Shown here: positions 43,293 through 51,970 of the stretch, piece by piece
Layout of the letters: every line of letters starts with the position of its first letter
Position numbering within the stretch: the first letter of the stretch is position 1
Source of the DNA: Teichococcus vastitatis
Lineage (GTDB): Bacteria; Pseudomonadota; Alphaproteobacteria; Acetobacterales; Acetobacteraceae
Direction: 5' to 3'
Assembly: GCF_003604215.1 (NCBI RefSeq)
Contig: NZ_QXGS01000012.1
Location: 1-64,000, forward strand
Length of the DNA: 64,000 bases
Notes under the pieces: generated by a model
Databases searched by the model: none
What the model saw: the letters and a program-made list of their open reading frames with translations, nothing else
What the model was told of the DNA's origin: nothing
Position numbers and translations under genes: made by a program

Positions 43293-45361
43293 GCCGTCAC
43301 CTCCAGAATCAGGTTCAGGTAGCGGTCGACTTCCGCGCTCATGCCGGGCGGCACCACGGTGGTGGTGTCCATCTGCTCCACGATGGCGGGACCCGCGAAG
43401 CGGTTGCCGGGCTGCAGCGCGTCACGGCTGTAGATCGGCGTCGACACGAAATCGCCGGCTTCAGGGAACCACACCGGGCGGTGGCCGGTGATGGCGGCGC
43501 CGGCGTCCGGGCCCGCGTCGGGATGGGCCTTCAGCGTCGCCTTCTTCACCAAGCCCGTGGCTTCCAGCCGCAAGGTGACGATCTGCACGGCCTCGCCCTC
43601 CGCCACGAAGCCGTAGCGCTGGCGGTGGGCCTCGGCGAAACCTTCGACCAGCGCGCGCAGGGTGGCGGCGGTGACGGGGCCATCCGGCAGTGGCACGGCG
43701 AGTTCGTAGTTCTGCCCCCGGTAGCGCATGTCGGCGGTGCGGGTCAACCGGCGTGCCTCGGCCGCGATGTGCTCGCCCTCGAACCAGGCCGCGGCCCGCG
43801 CGGCGAGTTCCTCGAACGCTGCCGCCACCTCCGGCACCGCGTCATCCACCGCCGGCAGCAGGCGCGTCGCGGCGAAGTCGGCGCGCAGATCCGTCAACAA
43901 CAATCCCATGGCGCACAGGATGCCGGGGTTGCGCGGCACCAGCACGCGCTGGATGTCCAGTTCCCGGGCCAGGCGCGCGGCATGCAGCGGGCCGCCGCCG
44001 CCGAAGGCCATCAGGATGAAGTCGCGCGGATCATGGCCGCGCTGCACGGAGATGACGCGAATGGCGCGCGCCATGTTGGCAATGACGACCGAGAGGATGC
44101 CCTGCGCGGTCTCCATGACGCCCAGGCCGAGCTGCTGCGCCAGGCGGCCGATCGCTTCCCGTGCCAGATCCTGCCGGATCTCCATGCGGCCGCCCAGCAG
44201 ATGGGTCGGGTTCAGCGTCTGCAGCACCACGTTGGCATCGGTGGTCGCGGGCTCGGTGTTGCCCTTGTTGTAGCAGACCGGTCCCGGATCGGCGCCGCAG
44301 GAGCGCGGCCCGGCCTTCAGCAACCCGCCCGCGTCGACATAGGCGATGGAGCCGCCGCCGGCGCCCACCGTATGGATGTCGAGCATCGGCGCCTTGATCG
44401 GGTAGCCATGCACCACCGCTTCCGAGGTCAGCTTGCAGACGCCTCCCTGCAGCAGTGCCACGTCGGTCGAGGTGCCGCCCATGTCGAAGGTGATGATGTT
44501 GTCGAATCCCGCGAGCGCGCCGATCGCCTGCGCGCCGACCACGCCCGTGGAAGGACCCGAGAGCACGGTGCGCACCGGCATCTCGGCGGCCGTCGGAAAG
44601 CCGATCACGCCGCCATTGGATTGCGTCAGATGCGGCGTTGCCATCATGCCGAGTTCGCGGAGGCGCGGCGCCAGAAGCCCGATGTAGCGCCGCATCACCG
44701 GACCGAGATAAGCGTTCAGCACCACGGTGGAGAGCCGCTCATATTCGCGGAATTCCGGGGCGATCTCATGGCCCGCGCTGATGAAGACGTCGGGCATTTC
44801 CTGGCGCAGGATCTCGACGGCGCGCCGCTCATGCTCGGGCCGGACAAAGCCGTACAGAAAGGACACCGCCACGGCCTGGACGCCTGCCTCGCGCAGCGCA
44901 CGCGCCGCCGCGCGCATCCGGTCCTCGTCCAGGGGGATCTCGACCCCGCCATCGTGCCGCAGCCGTTCCGGCACCTCCATGCGCAGTTCGCGCGGCACCA
45001 GCACGGGTGGCTTGTCGGCCTGCATGTCGTAAAGGTCGGGTCGCTTCTGCCGACCGATCTCCAGCAGGTCGCGGAAGCCATCCGTGGTGACGAGGCCGGT
45101 GCGCACGCCGCGATGCTGGATCAGGGCGTTGGTGGCAACCGTGGTGCCATGGCCGAAATACGCGACGGGCGCACCGGGCCGGTCGCCCGTGTCAGGCGCC
45201 ACGCGGCGCATGCCTTCCTCGACGCCCTGGGCGATGCCGCGCGACGGATCATCGGGCGTGGAGGACACCTTCCATACCTCCACGCGCCCGTCTTCCTCAT
45301 CGAAGAGGCAGACATCGGTGAAGGTGCCGCCGGAATCCACGCCCACACGCCAACGCGCCAT
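43289..45361 (-). CDS. hyuA: Hydantoinase A/oxoprolinase-type ATPase subunit
   Basis: A 690-aa HyuA-family ATPase (actin/HSP70-like fold). N-terminal phosphate loop VGVDSGGTFTDVCLFDEE, YFGHGTTVATNALIQHRGVRTGLVTTDGFRDLLEIGRQ, and IITFDMGGTSTDVALLQGG are all canonical. It partners HyuB. It is first in the HyuA-HyuB-binding protein-SDR operon. Relatives include N-methylhydantoinase, 5-oxoprolinase and acetone/acetophenone carboxylase subunits; the sequence fits the first two better because no gamma subunit is present. Confidence 0.92.
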   Translation of the reverse strand: MARWRVGVDSGGTFTDVCLFDEEDGRVEVWKVSSTPDDPSRGIAQGVEEGMRRVAPDTGDRPGAPVAYFGHGTTVATNALIQHRGVRTGLVTTDGFRDLLEIGRQKRPDLYDMQADKPPVLVPRELRMEVPERLRHDGGVEIPLDEDRMRAAARALREAGVQAVAVSFLYGFVRPEHERRAVEILRQEMPDVFISAGHEIAPEFREYERLSTVVLNAYLGPVMRRYIGLLAPRLRELGMMATPHLTQSNGGVIGFPTAAEMPVRTVLSGPSTGVVGAQAIGALAGFDNIITFDMGGTSTDVALLQGGVCKLTSEAVVHGYPIKAPMLDIHTVGAGGGSIAYVDAGGLLKAGPRSCGADPGPVCYNKGNTEPATTDANVVLQTLNPTHLLGGRMEIRQDLAREAIGRLAQQLGLGVMETAQGILSVVIANMARAIRVISVQRGHDPRDFILMAFGGGGPLHAARLARELDIQRVLVPRNPGILCAMGLLLTDLRADFAATRLLPAVDDAVPEVAAAFEELAARAAAWFEGEHIAAEARRLTRTADMRYRGQNYELAVPLPDGPVTAATLRALVEGFAEAHRQRYGFVAEGEAVQIVTLRLEATGLVKKATLKAHPDAGPDAGAAITGHRPVWFPEAGDFVSTPIYSRDALQPGNRFAGPAIVEQMDTTTVVPPGMSAEVDRYLNLILEVTA

Positions 45362-45535
45362 GCCCGACTGATCCCCTCATCCAAGAACGCCCGAGAGGTC
45401 AAAGTATCCGGCTGTGCCGGCAAAAGGGGCAAGAGGCTTTTTCGGCCGGGCCGGCGCCATTTGGGACAGCACCGGCAAGCAGGGCGCGGGCCGTTCTGCG
45501 GCAGCAATCATTTCCGGCTGCCGCCGCGCGGCTGC

Positions 45536-45937
45536 CTAGCGGGCCGCGCTCCTCCGGGCCCGCGCTTCATCCAGGCTCCAGGCGCCGCCGCCAGCGGCGA
45601 CGAAGTACAGAAACACGAAGCAGTAGAGGATCGCCGCGTCGCCGCCATTGTTCACCGGAAAAAAGCTGCGCGGCGCATGCACGAGCCAGTAGGCGACCGC
45701 CATGGTGCCGGAGGTGATGAACGCCGCCGGCCGCACCCACAGCCCCAGCAGCAGCAGCGTGCCGCCGATGATCTCGATGAAGCCGGCGAACCACGACAGG
45801 CTGAAGGCAGCCGGTGAACTGCCCGGCGGAAAGCCGAGCAGCTTCGTCGTGCCGTGTTCCAGAAAGATCAGGGCGCTGACGATGCGCAGCAAACCGAGGG
45901 CGCGGTAAGCCCAAGGACTGCCAGGAGAAAGATCCAT
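45536..45937 (-). CDS. DoxX-family membrane protein
   Basis: A 133-aa membrane protein with four hydrophobic segments. DoxX signatures are GLLRIVSALIFLEHGTTKLLGFP and FAGFIEIIGGTLLLLGLWVRPAAFITSG. Family members are linked to redox stress and respiratory or thiosulfate:quinone functions. The ATG at 45937 follows GGAGCTTC; a longer start at 45994 adds hydrophilic residues. It is 174 bp upstream of hyuA on the same strand; a small CCGGC/GCCGG hairpin (45408-45420) lies between them. Confidence 0.88.
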   Translation of the reverse strand: MDLSPGSPWAYRALGLLRIVSALIFLEHGTTKLLGFPPGSSPAAFSLSWFAGFIEIIGGTLLLLGLWVRPAAFITSGTMAVAYWLVHAPRSFFPVNNGGDAAILYCFVFLYFVAAGGGAWSLDEARARRSAAR

Positions 45938-46033
45938 CAAGCGAAGCTCCGGTTGCTGAAGACGGGCGCGATCCTCGCACGGCTTGGCGGCCAAGTCTCG
46001 CCGCCCGTCTGCCCGGTCGCGGACCGCGGCGCC

Positions 46034-46774
46034 TCAGCGCGCCATGCTGCCGTGCATCCAGCCTTCCGGGGCGCCGGCGCCGACCTGCAGCCAGCCGCCC
46101 GGCGCTTCCAGGAACACCTGCAGCGGCGTGCCGGCCGGAACCACGCGGATCACCGCGCCTCCGCCGTTCGGATGGCTGCGCAGATTGCCGTTCTGCCGCA
46201 TGATCACGGTGCGGCCGGGCAGCGCGGCGGGCGCATCGCCGGAGGCGGATGGCGGGGGCATGGCGGCCTGTGGCGGCGCCACGCGCGGCTGTACCATTCC
46301 CGGCGGCGGGGTGCGGCTCTCCTCCGGCAGCCGATCCGGCACCGGAGGCATGGGAGGCGGCGCGCCGGCGCGGTGCTGCGGCGGCGGACCACCCTCCTCG
46401 TAGCAGCGCAGCACGGTTTCCACGAAGACCCGCGACGCGCTTGGACCGGAGGTGGCGACAAACTGCTCGACACCGGGCTTGTCGCCATCTCCCGGCGTGA
46501 CCACCGACACGAACAGCGTGAAGGCCGCGCCGAGCTCAGGCAGGTTGACCTGGCCGCACACCGCCGTTCCACCCTGGGCCTGCCGGTAGAGCTGCACGCC
46601 GCGCAAGGTGGTCTGCTCACCTCCGAGCCGACGCAGCTCGGCTTCAGCGGCCGTGCGGGCCGCATCGAGAACGGTGTTGTCCGCGCCGCTCTTCTGGTCA
46701 TCGCAGCCGGCGGCCAGCAATGCGAGGGCGAAAGCCGGGGCCAGCGGCCATCCGCCGGTTCCTGAGCGTCTCAT
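46034..46774 (-). CDS. Lipoprotein with C-terminal SH3b domain
   Basis: A 246-aa predicted lipoprotein (lipobox ALALLAAGC, lipidated Cys about residue 24). The first ~130 mature residues are a compact domain with an aspartate- and glycine-rich loop (VVTPGDGDKPGVEQFVATSG). A Pro-rich linker (residues ~135-180) leads to an SH3b domain (TVIMRQNGNLRSHPNGGGAVIRVVPAGTPLQVF, GWLQVGAGAPEGWMHG). The ATG overlaps the end of the upstream channel pseudogene (ATGA), so they were once co-translated. Function unknown; SH3b domains often bind cell-wall or extracellular ligands. Confidence 0.78.
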   Translation of the reverse strand: MRRSGTGGWPLAPAFALALLAAGCDDQKSGADNTVLDAARTAAEAELRRLGGEQTTLRGVQLYRQAQGGTAVCGQVNLPELGAAFTLFVSVVTPGDGDKPGVEQFVATSGPSASRVFVETVLRCYEEGGPPPQHRAGAPPPMPPVPDRLPEESRTPPPGMVQPRVAPPQAAMPPPSASGDAPAALPGRTVIMRQNGNLRSHPNGGGAVIRVVPAGTPLQVFLEAPGGWLQVGAGAPEGWMHGSMAR

Positions 46775-47789
46775 GGCGGCGCATCGCGCCCGCGGGAGCG
46801 GAAACGCGTCTGCTGCCACCATTCGCTCCGCAGCGTTTCCAGGAGCGCCACGTCGAGCGCGACATGCGTGCTGTTCCCGGGCGGCAGCGCGATGGCGTAG
46901 TTTTGGCTGTCCAATGTGATCGGCAGCAATTCAAGCTCCGCAAATTCCTGCCGGATGGTCCAGCCGAGCAGGGGACGATCATACACAAAAGCGCCGATCT
47001 GGCCCAGGCGCAGGGCAGGGAGGCCTTCGGCCGTCCGGGAATAGGTGTCATGGGCGACCCGCTGCGCCACCAGGAAATCGATGGCCGAGGAGCCCTGCAC
47101 CGCACCGACCTGCAGGCTGCGCAGATCGGCCACGTTGCGCACCAGCCCCTGCAGGCGCTGCATCGTCACGGAGGAGGCGATGCCCGCGATGAACACCGCG
47201 ATGGTCACCACCGAGACCACCATTCACACCACCGCCAGGATGCGGCCGGGCAGCGAACGGGGGCCATCCTGCGCCGCGCCGGCCCGCGCATGGCCACCGC
47301 CAACCACCAAGCCCCGGCGACGAAGCCGCGCAGCGGCGGGCCGCCATAGGCCTCGTGGTGATGCCGCTCGAACAGCTAGATCAAGGTGCCGACGCCGGGG
47401 GCGTTGCCCAGCAGCACCAGGACGCCCTGCAGGAAGCCGAAGGACAGAAAGGTGTGCAGCACCGGCAGCCATGCGGTCGCGGCGTTGTCCCGCGCCACGG
47501 CATCGATCAGCAACTGCACCATGTCGCGTTCCACTGGCCTGTAGCGCAGGCCGAGCTGCTCCGCGACGCGACGCCAGAGATCGATGCTGATGCCCTACCA
47601 TTCGCCGCTGCCATTCTTCATCGCGAAGGGCGGCGCGCTGCGCGTCGCGACCACCCATTCACGGCCGGCCGGCGGCGGGCTGCCCTGCGCCGGCGCCTGC
47701 CACGGCAGCAGCGCCAGGACGATCAGGAGGCAGAACAGATGGAGAGGGAAAGTGCCACACCCTGAACGGTGCAACACGCGGCGCGGCAT
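46771..47789 (-). pseudogene. Decayed ionotropic-glutamate-receptor-like channel (binding domain plus pore)
   Basis: Reading the minus strand through lesions gives the order of GluR0-like bacterial receptors. A signal peptide (FPLHLFCLLIVLALLPWQAPAQG) is followed by a binding-domain start (REWVVATRSAPPFAMKNGSGEW). After a stop at 47595-47597 come GISIDLWRRVAEQLGLRYRP and a pore-helix region (FVAGAWWLAVAM), then LPGRILAVV and VVSVVTIAVFIAGIASSVTMQRLQGLVRNVADL, and finally the second binding-domain half. In-frame stops lie at 47595, 47376 and 47224. The last two replace conserved Trp positions. A frameshift falls near the selectivity filter (about 47260-47300). Not a working gene unless the sequence has errors. 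Confidence 0.75.
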
Positions 47790-47815
47790 GGCCGCCTCCG
47801 GTCCGGGGCCCCGGT

Positions 47816-48268
47816 TCAGGAAGGCCGGCGCTTCAGCTCGTCGCGGATCTCGGTCAGCAGGATCTCGGATGTGGTCGGCAGCGGCTTTGGCGCTTCCGCG
47901 TCCTTGCGCAGGCTGATCCTGGTGAGGATGCGAACCACCCAGAACACCGCGAAGGCAACGATCAGGAACTTGATGATGGCATTGATGAACAAACCAATGC
48001 CGAGCGCCACGCTACCGGCTGCCCTGGTGGCTTCCAGCGTCGGCAGCCTTTCGCCGCGGATCACCACGAACAGGTTGGAAAAATCCACGCCGCCGATCAG
48101 CAGGCCGATCATCGGGTTGAAGATGTCCTCGACCAGCGAATTCACGATGGAGGTGAACGCCGCGCCGATGATGATGCCGACTGCGAGGTCGATGACGTTG
48201 CCACGGGTGACGAAGGCTTTGAACTGAGCGATCCAGCCTGGCGTCCAGTCTTTCAGCGAAGCGGACAT
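47816..48268 (-). CDS. mscL: Large-conductance mechanosensitive channel
   Basis: A 150-aa MscL with amphipathic N-terminus, TM1 (FKAFVTRGNVIDLAVGIIIGAAFTSIVNSLVEDIFNP) and TM2 (GLFINAIIKFLIVAFAVFWVV), and a C-terminal helix (TTSEILLTEIRDELKRR). It opens under hypo-osmotic stress to release solutes. The ATG at 48268 follows GGAGTTGAGG. It lies 26 bp upstream of the channel pseudogene on the same strand. Confidence 0.96.
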   Translation of the reverse strand: MSASLKDWTPGWIAQFKAFVTRGNVIDLAVGIIIGAAFTSIVNSLVEDIFNPMIGLLIGGVDFSNLFVVIRGERLPTLEATRAAGSVALGIGLFINAIIKFLIVAFAVFWVVRILTRISLRKDAEAPKPLPTTSEILLTEIRDELKRRPS

Positions 48269-48349
48269 CCTCAACTCCGGCAGCAATGTTGCGGCTCAGC
48301 ATAGGTGCATGATTCACGGCTTTCCAAGGGAAGCTCGGCCATTCGCGCC

Positions 48350-48476
48350 GATCATGATCCTGTGATCATCAAGATGCCATGAGGGTCCTCGTTTTCGCGC
48401 GGCGACGCTCCACACCCGCAGGATCATCGCGGTGCTTGTTCAGCGGCCTTCATGCGCATACGATACGCATGATCAT
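48350..48476. promoter_or_regulatory. Dyad-rich region between mscL and ccdAB
   Basis: Palindromes cluster here: GATCATGATC (48350-48359), TGATCA (48363-48368), ATGCG-N9-CGCAT (48452-48470) and ATGATCAT (48469-48476). The last two lie 18-42 bp upstream of ccdA, where the CcdA/CcdAB autorepressor would be expected to bind. The function is inferred from location and symmetry. Confidence 0.45.
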
Positions 48477-48493
48477 CTCAGGAGACACCGCCC

Positions 48494-48769
48494 ATGCGCC
48501 GCGGCACGGCCAATCAGATCGCAGCTCCGGCGCGGAAGCCGCAGGTCAAGCGGGCCATCAACCTGAGCCTGAACAACGAGTTGGTTGAGCAGGCGCGGCG
48601 CTACACGGGCAATCTCAGCGGCACGCTGGAAGTGCTGCTGGAGGAATTCGTCGCCCGCGAGGAGGCCCGCCGACGCGCCGAGGACGCGGCGCTGGATCGC
48701 GTGGTGGCAGCCTTCGGCGAGTTCCACGCCCGGCATGGCCTGTTGTCAGATGAGTTCTCCGGTCTCTGA
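48494..48769 (+). CDS. ccdA: CcdA-family antitoxin
   Basis: A 91-aa antitoxin. The N-terminal ribbon-helix-helix (KRAINLSLNNELVEQARRYTGNLSGTLEVLLEEF) should dimerise and bind the operator. The C-terminal tail (EFHARHGLLSDEFSGL) matches the CcdB-binding tail of CcdA proteins. The ATG at 48494 follows AGGAGA. It overlaps ccdB by 20 bp, so the antitoxin is made first and the two are coupled. Confidence 0.88.
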   Translation: MRRGTANQIAAPARKPQVKRAINLSLNNELVEQARRYTGNLSGTLEVLLEEFVAREEARRRAEDAALDRVVAAFGEFHARHGLLSDEFSGL

Positions 48770-49091
48770 CCCGGTGCCGCAATTCGACGTCTTCACCAAT
48801 CCCGGCCGGCAACGCGACGCGATCCCTTTCGTGGTGGCATTGCAGAACGGACGCTACGAGCATGCCCCGACGCGGCTGGTCGCGGCCCTGATCAGCGCCC
48901 GCGCCATCGCCGTGGAAGAGCATCATCTGGCACCACGCTTCACGGTGCTGGGCCGGCCGGTGGTGCTGGACGTGTTCAACCTCGCCACGGTGCCGGCGGC
49001 CCGGCTGGGGCCGGTGATGGCGTCGCTGGCGGATGAGGACAGTCGCGCCCGGCTCGGCCGTGCGCTGGACGAGTTTCTCAGCCAGGCCTGA
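48750..49091 (+). CDS. ccdB: CcdB-family toxin (atypical C-terminus)
   Basis: A 113-aa CcdB-family protein. The fold markers FDVFTNPGRQRDAIPFVVALQ, PTRLVAALI and PRFTVLGRPVVLDVFNLATVPAARLG are clear. F-plasmid CcdB poisons gyrase through its last residues Trp-Gly-Ile; this protein ends DEFLSQA and lacks them. It may be a weak or non-gyrase toxin, or a decayed one. Start ATG lies inside ccdA; no separate ribosome binding site is evident. Confidence 0.85.
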   Translation: MSSPVSDPVPQFDVFTNPGRQRDAIPFVVALQNGRYEHAPTRLVAALISARAIAVEEHHLAPRFTVLGRPVVLDVFNLATVPAARLGPVMASLADEDSRARLGRALDEFLSQA

Positions 49092-49137
49092 GCCGCCCGG
49101 TGGCTCGGATTTCCGATGAAGGTCGGGTGTTAAACGC

Positions 49138-49166
49138 TTGAGTTGAAAACACGCGGAGCGTATCCG
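49138..49166 (+). promoter_or_regulatory. Putative sigma-70 promoter of the carboxypeptidase gene
   Basis: TTGAGT (49138-49143) and TATCCG (49161-49166) are 17 nt apart, 32 bp upstream of the start codon, in a short AT-rich window. Five of six bases match the -35 consensus and about three of six the -10. Confidence 0.4.
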
Positions 49167-49197
49167 GGGCCATTCTTCCGGTGATGGAGACACCCTG

Positions 49198-50415
49198 ATG
49201 CCGCTACGCCGTGATCTGCTGGGCGGGGCCGGTGCGCTGCTGGCCTCGACCGCCCTGGCCGGCCCCGTGCTGGTCGGGCCAGCCATGGCACGCAGCCGCG
49301 TGCCGGCCAGGGCCGCCGAGCTGGTTCCGGACAGCCCCGCCAGCAGCCCGGTTGGGCCGCTCCATACCCCGGCGAAGCAGGTCCTCCTGCTCGACGCCAC
49401 CACCGGCGCGGTGCTGCTCGACAAGGGGGCGGATGAGCGGATGCGTCCCTCCTCCATGTCGAAGCTGATGACCGTCTACGTCGTGTTCGACATGATGAAG
49501 CAGAACAGGCTCCGTCCCGAACAGACCCTGCCGGTGAGCGAGAACGCCTGGCGCAAGGGCGGCTCCAAGATGTTCGTGGCGCTGGGCAGCCAGGTCACGG
49601 TGCAGGACCTGTTGCGCGGGGTGGTGGTGCAGTCCGGCAATGATGCGTGCATCGTGTTGGCCGAGGGCATCAGCGGCACCGAGGAACAATTCGCCGTGCT
49701 GATGAACGAGTACGCGAAGCGCCTCGGCATGACCAGCAGCACCTTCCGCAACGCGACCGGCTGGCCGGACCCCGAGCACCTGACCACCTGCCGCGATCTC
49801 GCCACGCTGGCGGGCCGGCTGATCAGCGACTTTCCCGAACAATACGGCCTGTTCGGCATTCCCTCCTTTCAATGGAACGGCATCAGCCAGCAGAACCGCG
49901 ACCCCCTGCTCGGCCGTGTGTCCGGGGCCGACGGCATGAAGACCGGCCACACAGAGGCGGCGGGCTACGGCTTGGTCGGCACGGCGAAGCGGGGCAACCG
50001 GCGGCTGATTCTGGTAGCCAATGGCATGAGCTCGATGAAGATGCGCGGCGACGAGGGCGCGCGGCTGCTGGAATGGGGCTTCGCCAATTTCACCAACGTG
50101 TCGCTGTTCCGCGCCGGCGAAGCCATCGAGGAAGCGCCCGTCTGGCTGGGCGCGCGCCCGGCCGTGCCGCTGGTCGCCGAACGCGAGGTGGTGCTGACCC
50201 TGCCGCAATCCTGGCGCCGCACACTGCAGGTGAAGCTGCGCTACGCCGCACCGGTCGCGGCACCGGTGGCCAAGGGCCAGCCACTCGGTCAGATCGAGAT
50301 CGGCGGCGAGGGCGTGCCGCCGATGCAGCTGCCGCTGCTGGCCGGAGCCGAGGTGGCCCGGCTCGGGCCGGTGTTGCGCCTGCCAGCGGTGGTCAGCCAC
50401 TGGCTATCCGGCTGA
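49198..50415 (+). CDS. D-alanyl-D-alanine carboxypeptidase (PBP5/6-type)
   Basis: A 405-aa penicillin-binding protein with a signal peptide (RRDLLGGAGALLASTALAGPVLV). The three active-site motifs are SSMSKLM (SxxK), QSGNDA (SxN) and GMKTGHT (KTG). A C-terminal beta-rich PBP5-type domain begins near residue 300 (VSLFRAGEAIEEAPVWLG). It removes terminal D-Ala from peptidoglycan stem peptides. The typical C-terminal amphipathic membrane anchor is short or absent. Start ATG at 49198 follows GGAGACACC. Confidence 0.93.
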   Translation: MPLRRDLLGGAGALLASTALAGPVLVGPAMARSRVPARAAELVPDSPASSPVGPLHTPAKQVLLLDATTGAVLLDKGADERMRPSSMSKLMTVYVVFDMMKQNRLRPEQTLPVSENAWRKGGSKMFVALGSQVTVQDLLRGVVVQSGNDACIVLAEGISGTEEQFAVLMNEYAKRLGMTSSTFRNATGWPDPEHLTTCRDLATLAGRLISDFPEQYGLFGIPSFQWNGISQQNRDPLLGRVSGADGMKTGHTEAAGYGLVGTAKRGNRRLILVANGMSSMKMRGDEGARLLEWGFANFTNVSLFRAGEAIEEAPVWLGARPAVPLVAEREVVLTLPQSWRRTLQVKLRYAAPVAAPVAKGQPLGQIEIGGEGVPPMQLPLLAGAEVARLGPVLRLPAVVSHWLSG

Positions 50416-50440
50416 GGCGCGGCATCAGTCACAGAGGGCG

Positions 50441-51217
50441 CTACACCACCACGGGGTAGCGCGCGCCATCCATGCCCAGCGTGACGCCGGTGATGTAGCT
50501 GGCCCGGGCCGAGGCCAGGAACAGCACGGCATCGGCGACTTCCTCGGGCCGTGCCATGCGGCCCAGCGGGATGGCGGCCACGCTGCGCCGGCGCGCTTCC
50601 GCCGCGTCGATGCCGGCGAGCCGCGCTTCCGCCGCGAGCCCTTCGGCCACCCGGTCGGTTTCCGTGGCGCCGGGATTGACGCCGAGGATGCGCAGGCCCT
50701 GGCCGGCATAGGCAGTGGCCAGCCCGGCGGTGGCCAGCATCAGCGCCGCGTTGGCCGCGCCGCCGGCCAGATGCGTCGGCGCCGCGACCTTGCCGCCGGC
50801 GCCGATGACGTTGACGATCACGCCCCGGCCGCGATCCGCCATGCGCTTCACCAGCGGATCGATCACGTTGATGTAGCTGAAGTACTTGGCATCCATGGCG
50901 GCGCGCCATGCGGCCGGGGTCAGCTCAGCCGGCGGCGTGCGGCGGGCGGCGCCGGCGGCGTTGACCAGCACCTCCACCCCGCCCAGCGCGGCTTCCGCCT
51001 CGGCCGCGGCGCGCGCCGCCTCGGCAGGGTCGGTCAGGTCGGCCTGGATGCCGATGGCGCCGGGCAGCGCCGCCAGCGCGGCATCGAGGCTGTCGCGCGA
51101 GCGGCCGCAGATGGCCACCGCCGCGCCTTCCGCCAGGAAAGCCTCGGCACAGGCGCGGCCGATGCCGCGGGAGCCGCCGGTGATCAGCACCGTCTTGCCG
51201 CTCAATTGCAGGTCCAT
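50441..51217 (-). CDS. Short-chain dehydrogenase-fold protein with altered catalytic residues
   Basis: A 258-aa SDR fold protein. The cofactor loop [16 protein letters not shown] and NAAGAARR are normal. The usual active-site Ser position (NVSSxxG) reads NVIGAGG, and the YxxxK motif reads HLAGG (His149, Gly153), so the canonical Ser-Tyr-Lys triad is absent. The C-terminus ([23 protein letters not shown]) is typical. It belongs to the SDR subgroup with a GGxANAAL segment; it may use other residues or be a binding protein. It stands alone, convergent with the carboxypeptidase gene. Confidence 0.82.
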   Translation of the reverse strand: MDLQLSGKTVLITGGSRGIGRACAEAFLAEGAAVAICGRSRDSLDAALAALPGAIGIQADLTDPAEAARAAAEAEAALGGVEVLVNAAGAARRTPPAELTPAAWRAAMDAKYFSYINVIDPLVKRMADRGRGVIVNVIGAGGKVAAPTHLAGGAANAALMLATAGLATAYAGQGLRILGVNPGATETDRVAEGLAAEARLAGIDAAEARRRSVAAIPLGRMARPEEVADAVLFLASARASYITGVTLGMDGARYPVVV

Positions 51218-51379
51218 GGACGTCCCTTTTCTGCCCCGGCCTGCCTCATTCGCCGCCGGATCGGTGTTTCAGCCATTTGATGGTGCCGGCGCGGCGGCGT
51301 CCAGGGTGCATGGCGCTCTTGCCAGCAGGTTGCGCTTGTCCATCTCTGGCTTCCACCTCCGCGAAAAGGAATCGGACGC

Positions 51380-51970
51380 ATGCCCTTGCTGACCCGGCGT
51401 GACCTCGGATGCCATCACGGCTTTACCTGGCTGTGCCTCGCGGCGTTGGCCGGCATGGCCGGCTGGCTGGCATGGCTGGGGCAGGGCGGAGCTGCGCTGG
51501 GGACGCTGGCAGCGCTGGCGGGATGCCTGGGCCTGATCCTGCCGCCGCGCGAGCGCATGGAGGTGCTGCCCCGGCGCCTGCGCGCCCTGCCCCGCGGGCT
51601 GGACGCCACGCCCGTGCTGGCGACGCTGCTGTCCACGCCCGGCTACGGCCTCGGCTGGTTCTACCAGCCGGGTCCGTATGACGAGGTGGTGCATCTGGTG
51701 AACGGCGTGATGGCCGGATTAGTGTTTGCCGCCGCGATGCAGCTGGACGGGCGGTCGCGCAGCCTGGGCCGGATGGCGCTGATCGGTGCCGGCTTCGGCC
51801 TCGCGCTGGCGACGGGCTGGGAGCTGTTCGAGGCGGCAACCGGGCTGATCGGCGACTGGACGGATACCTGGACCGATGTGGTGCTGACCACCGGCGGCGC
51901 GGTGGGCGGGGCGGCGCTGGCCGGCTGGCGCTGGCCGGCGACGGATGTTGTGGCCCGCGCGCCACGGTGA
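51380..51970 (+). CDS. Small integral membrane protein (DUF2238/YjdF-like)
   Basis: A 196-aa protein with about five hydrophobic segments. A polar motif run, GPYDEVVHLVNGVMAGLVFAAA then GWELFEAATGLIGDWTDTWTDVVLTTGGAVGGAAL, follows the YD..H / WE..E / D.. pattern of the YjdF-like membrane family. Function unknown. Its stop overlaps the GTG of the next gene (GTGA), so it is co-translated with the EEP-family protein. Confidence 0.65.
   Translation: MPLLTRRDLGCHHGFTWLCLAALAGMAGWLAWLGQGGAALGTLAALAGCLGLILPPRERMEVLPRRLRALPRGLDATPVLATLLSTPGYGLGWFYQPGPYDEVVHLVNGVMAGLVFAAAMQLDGRSRSLGRMALIGAGFGLALATGWELFEAATGLIGDWTDTWTDVVLTTGGAVGGAALAGWRWPATDVVARAPR

Noticed and set aside
43481-45817. A ~780-codon plus-strand frame opposite hyuA
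   Set aside because: Antisense to hyuA with histidine/arginine-rich composition and no recognisable fold; the third codon position bias belongs to hyuA.
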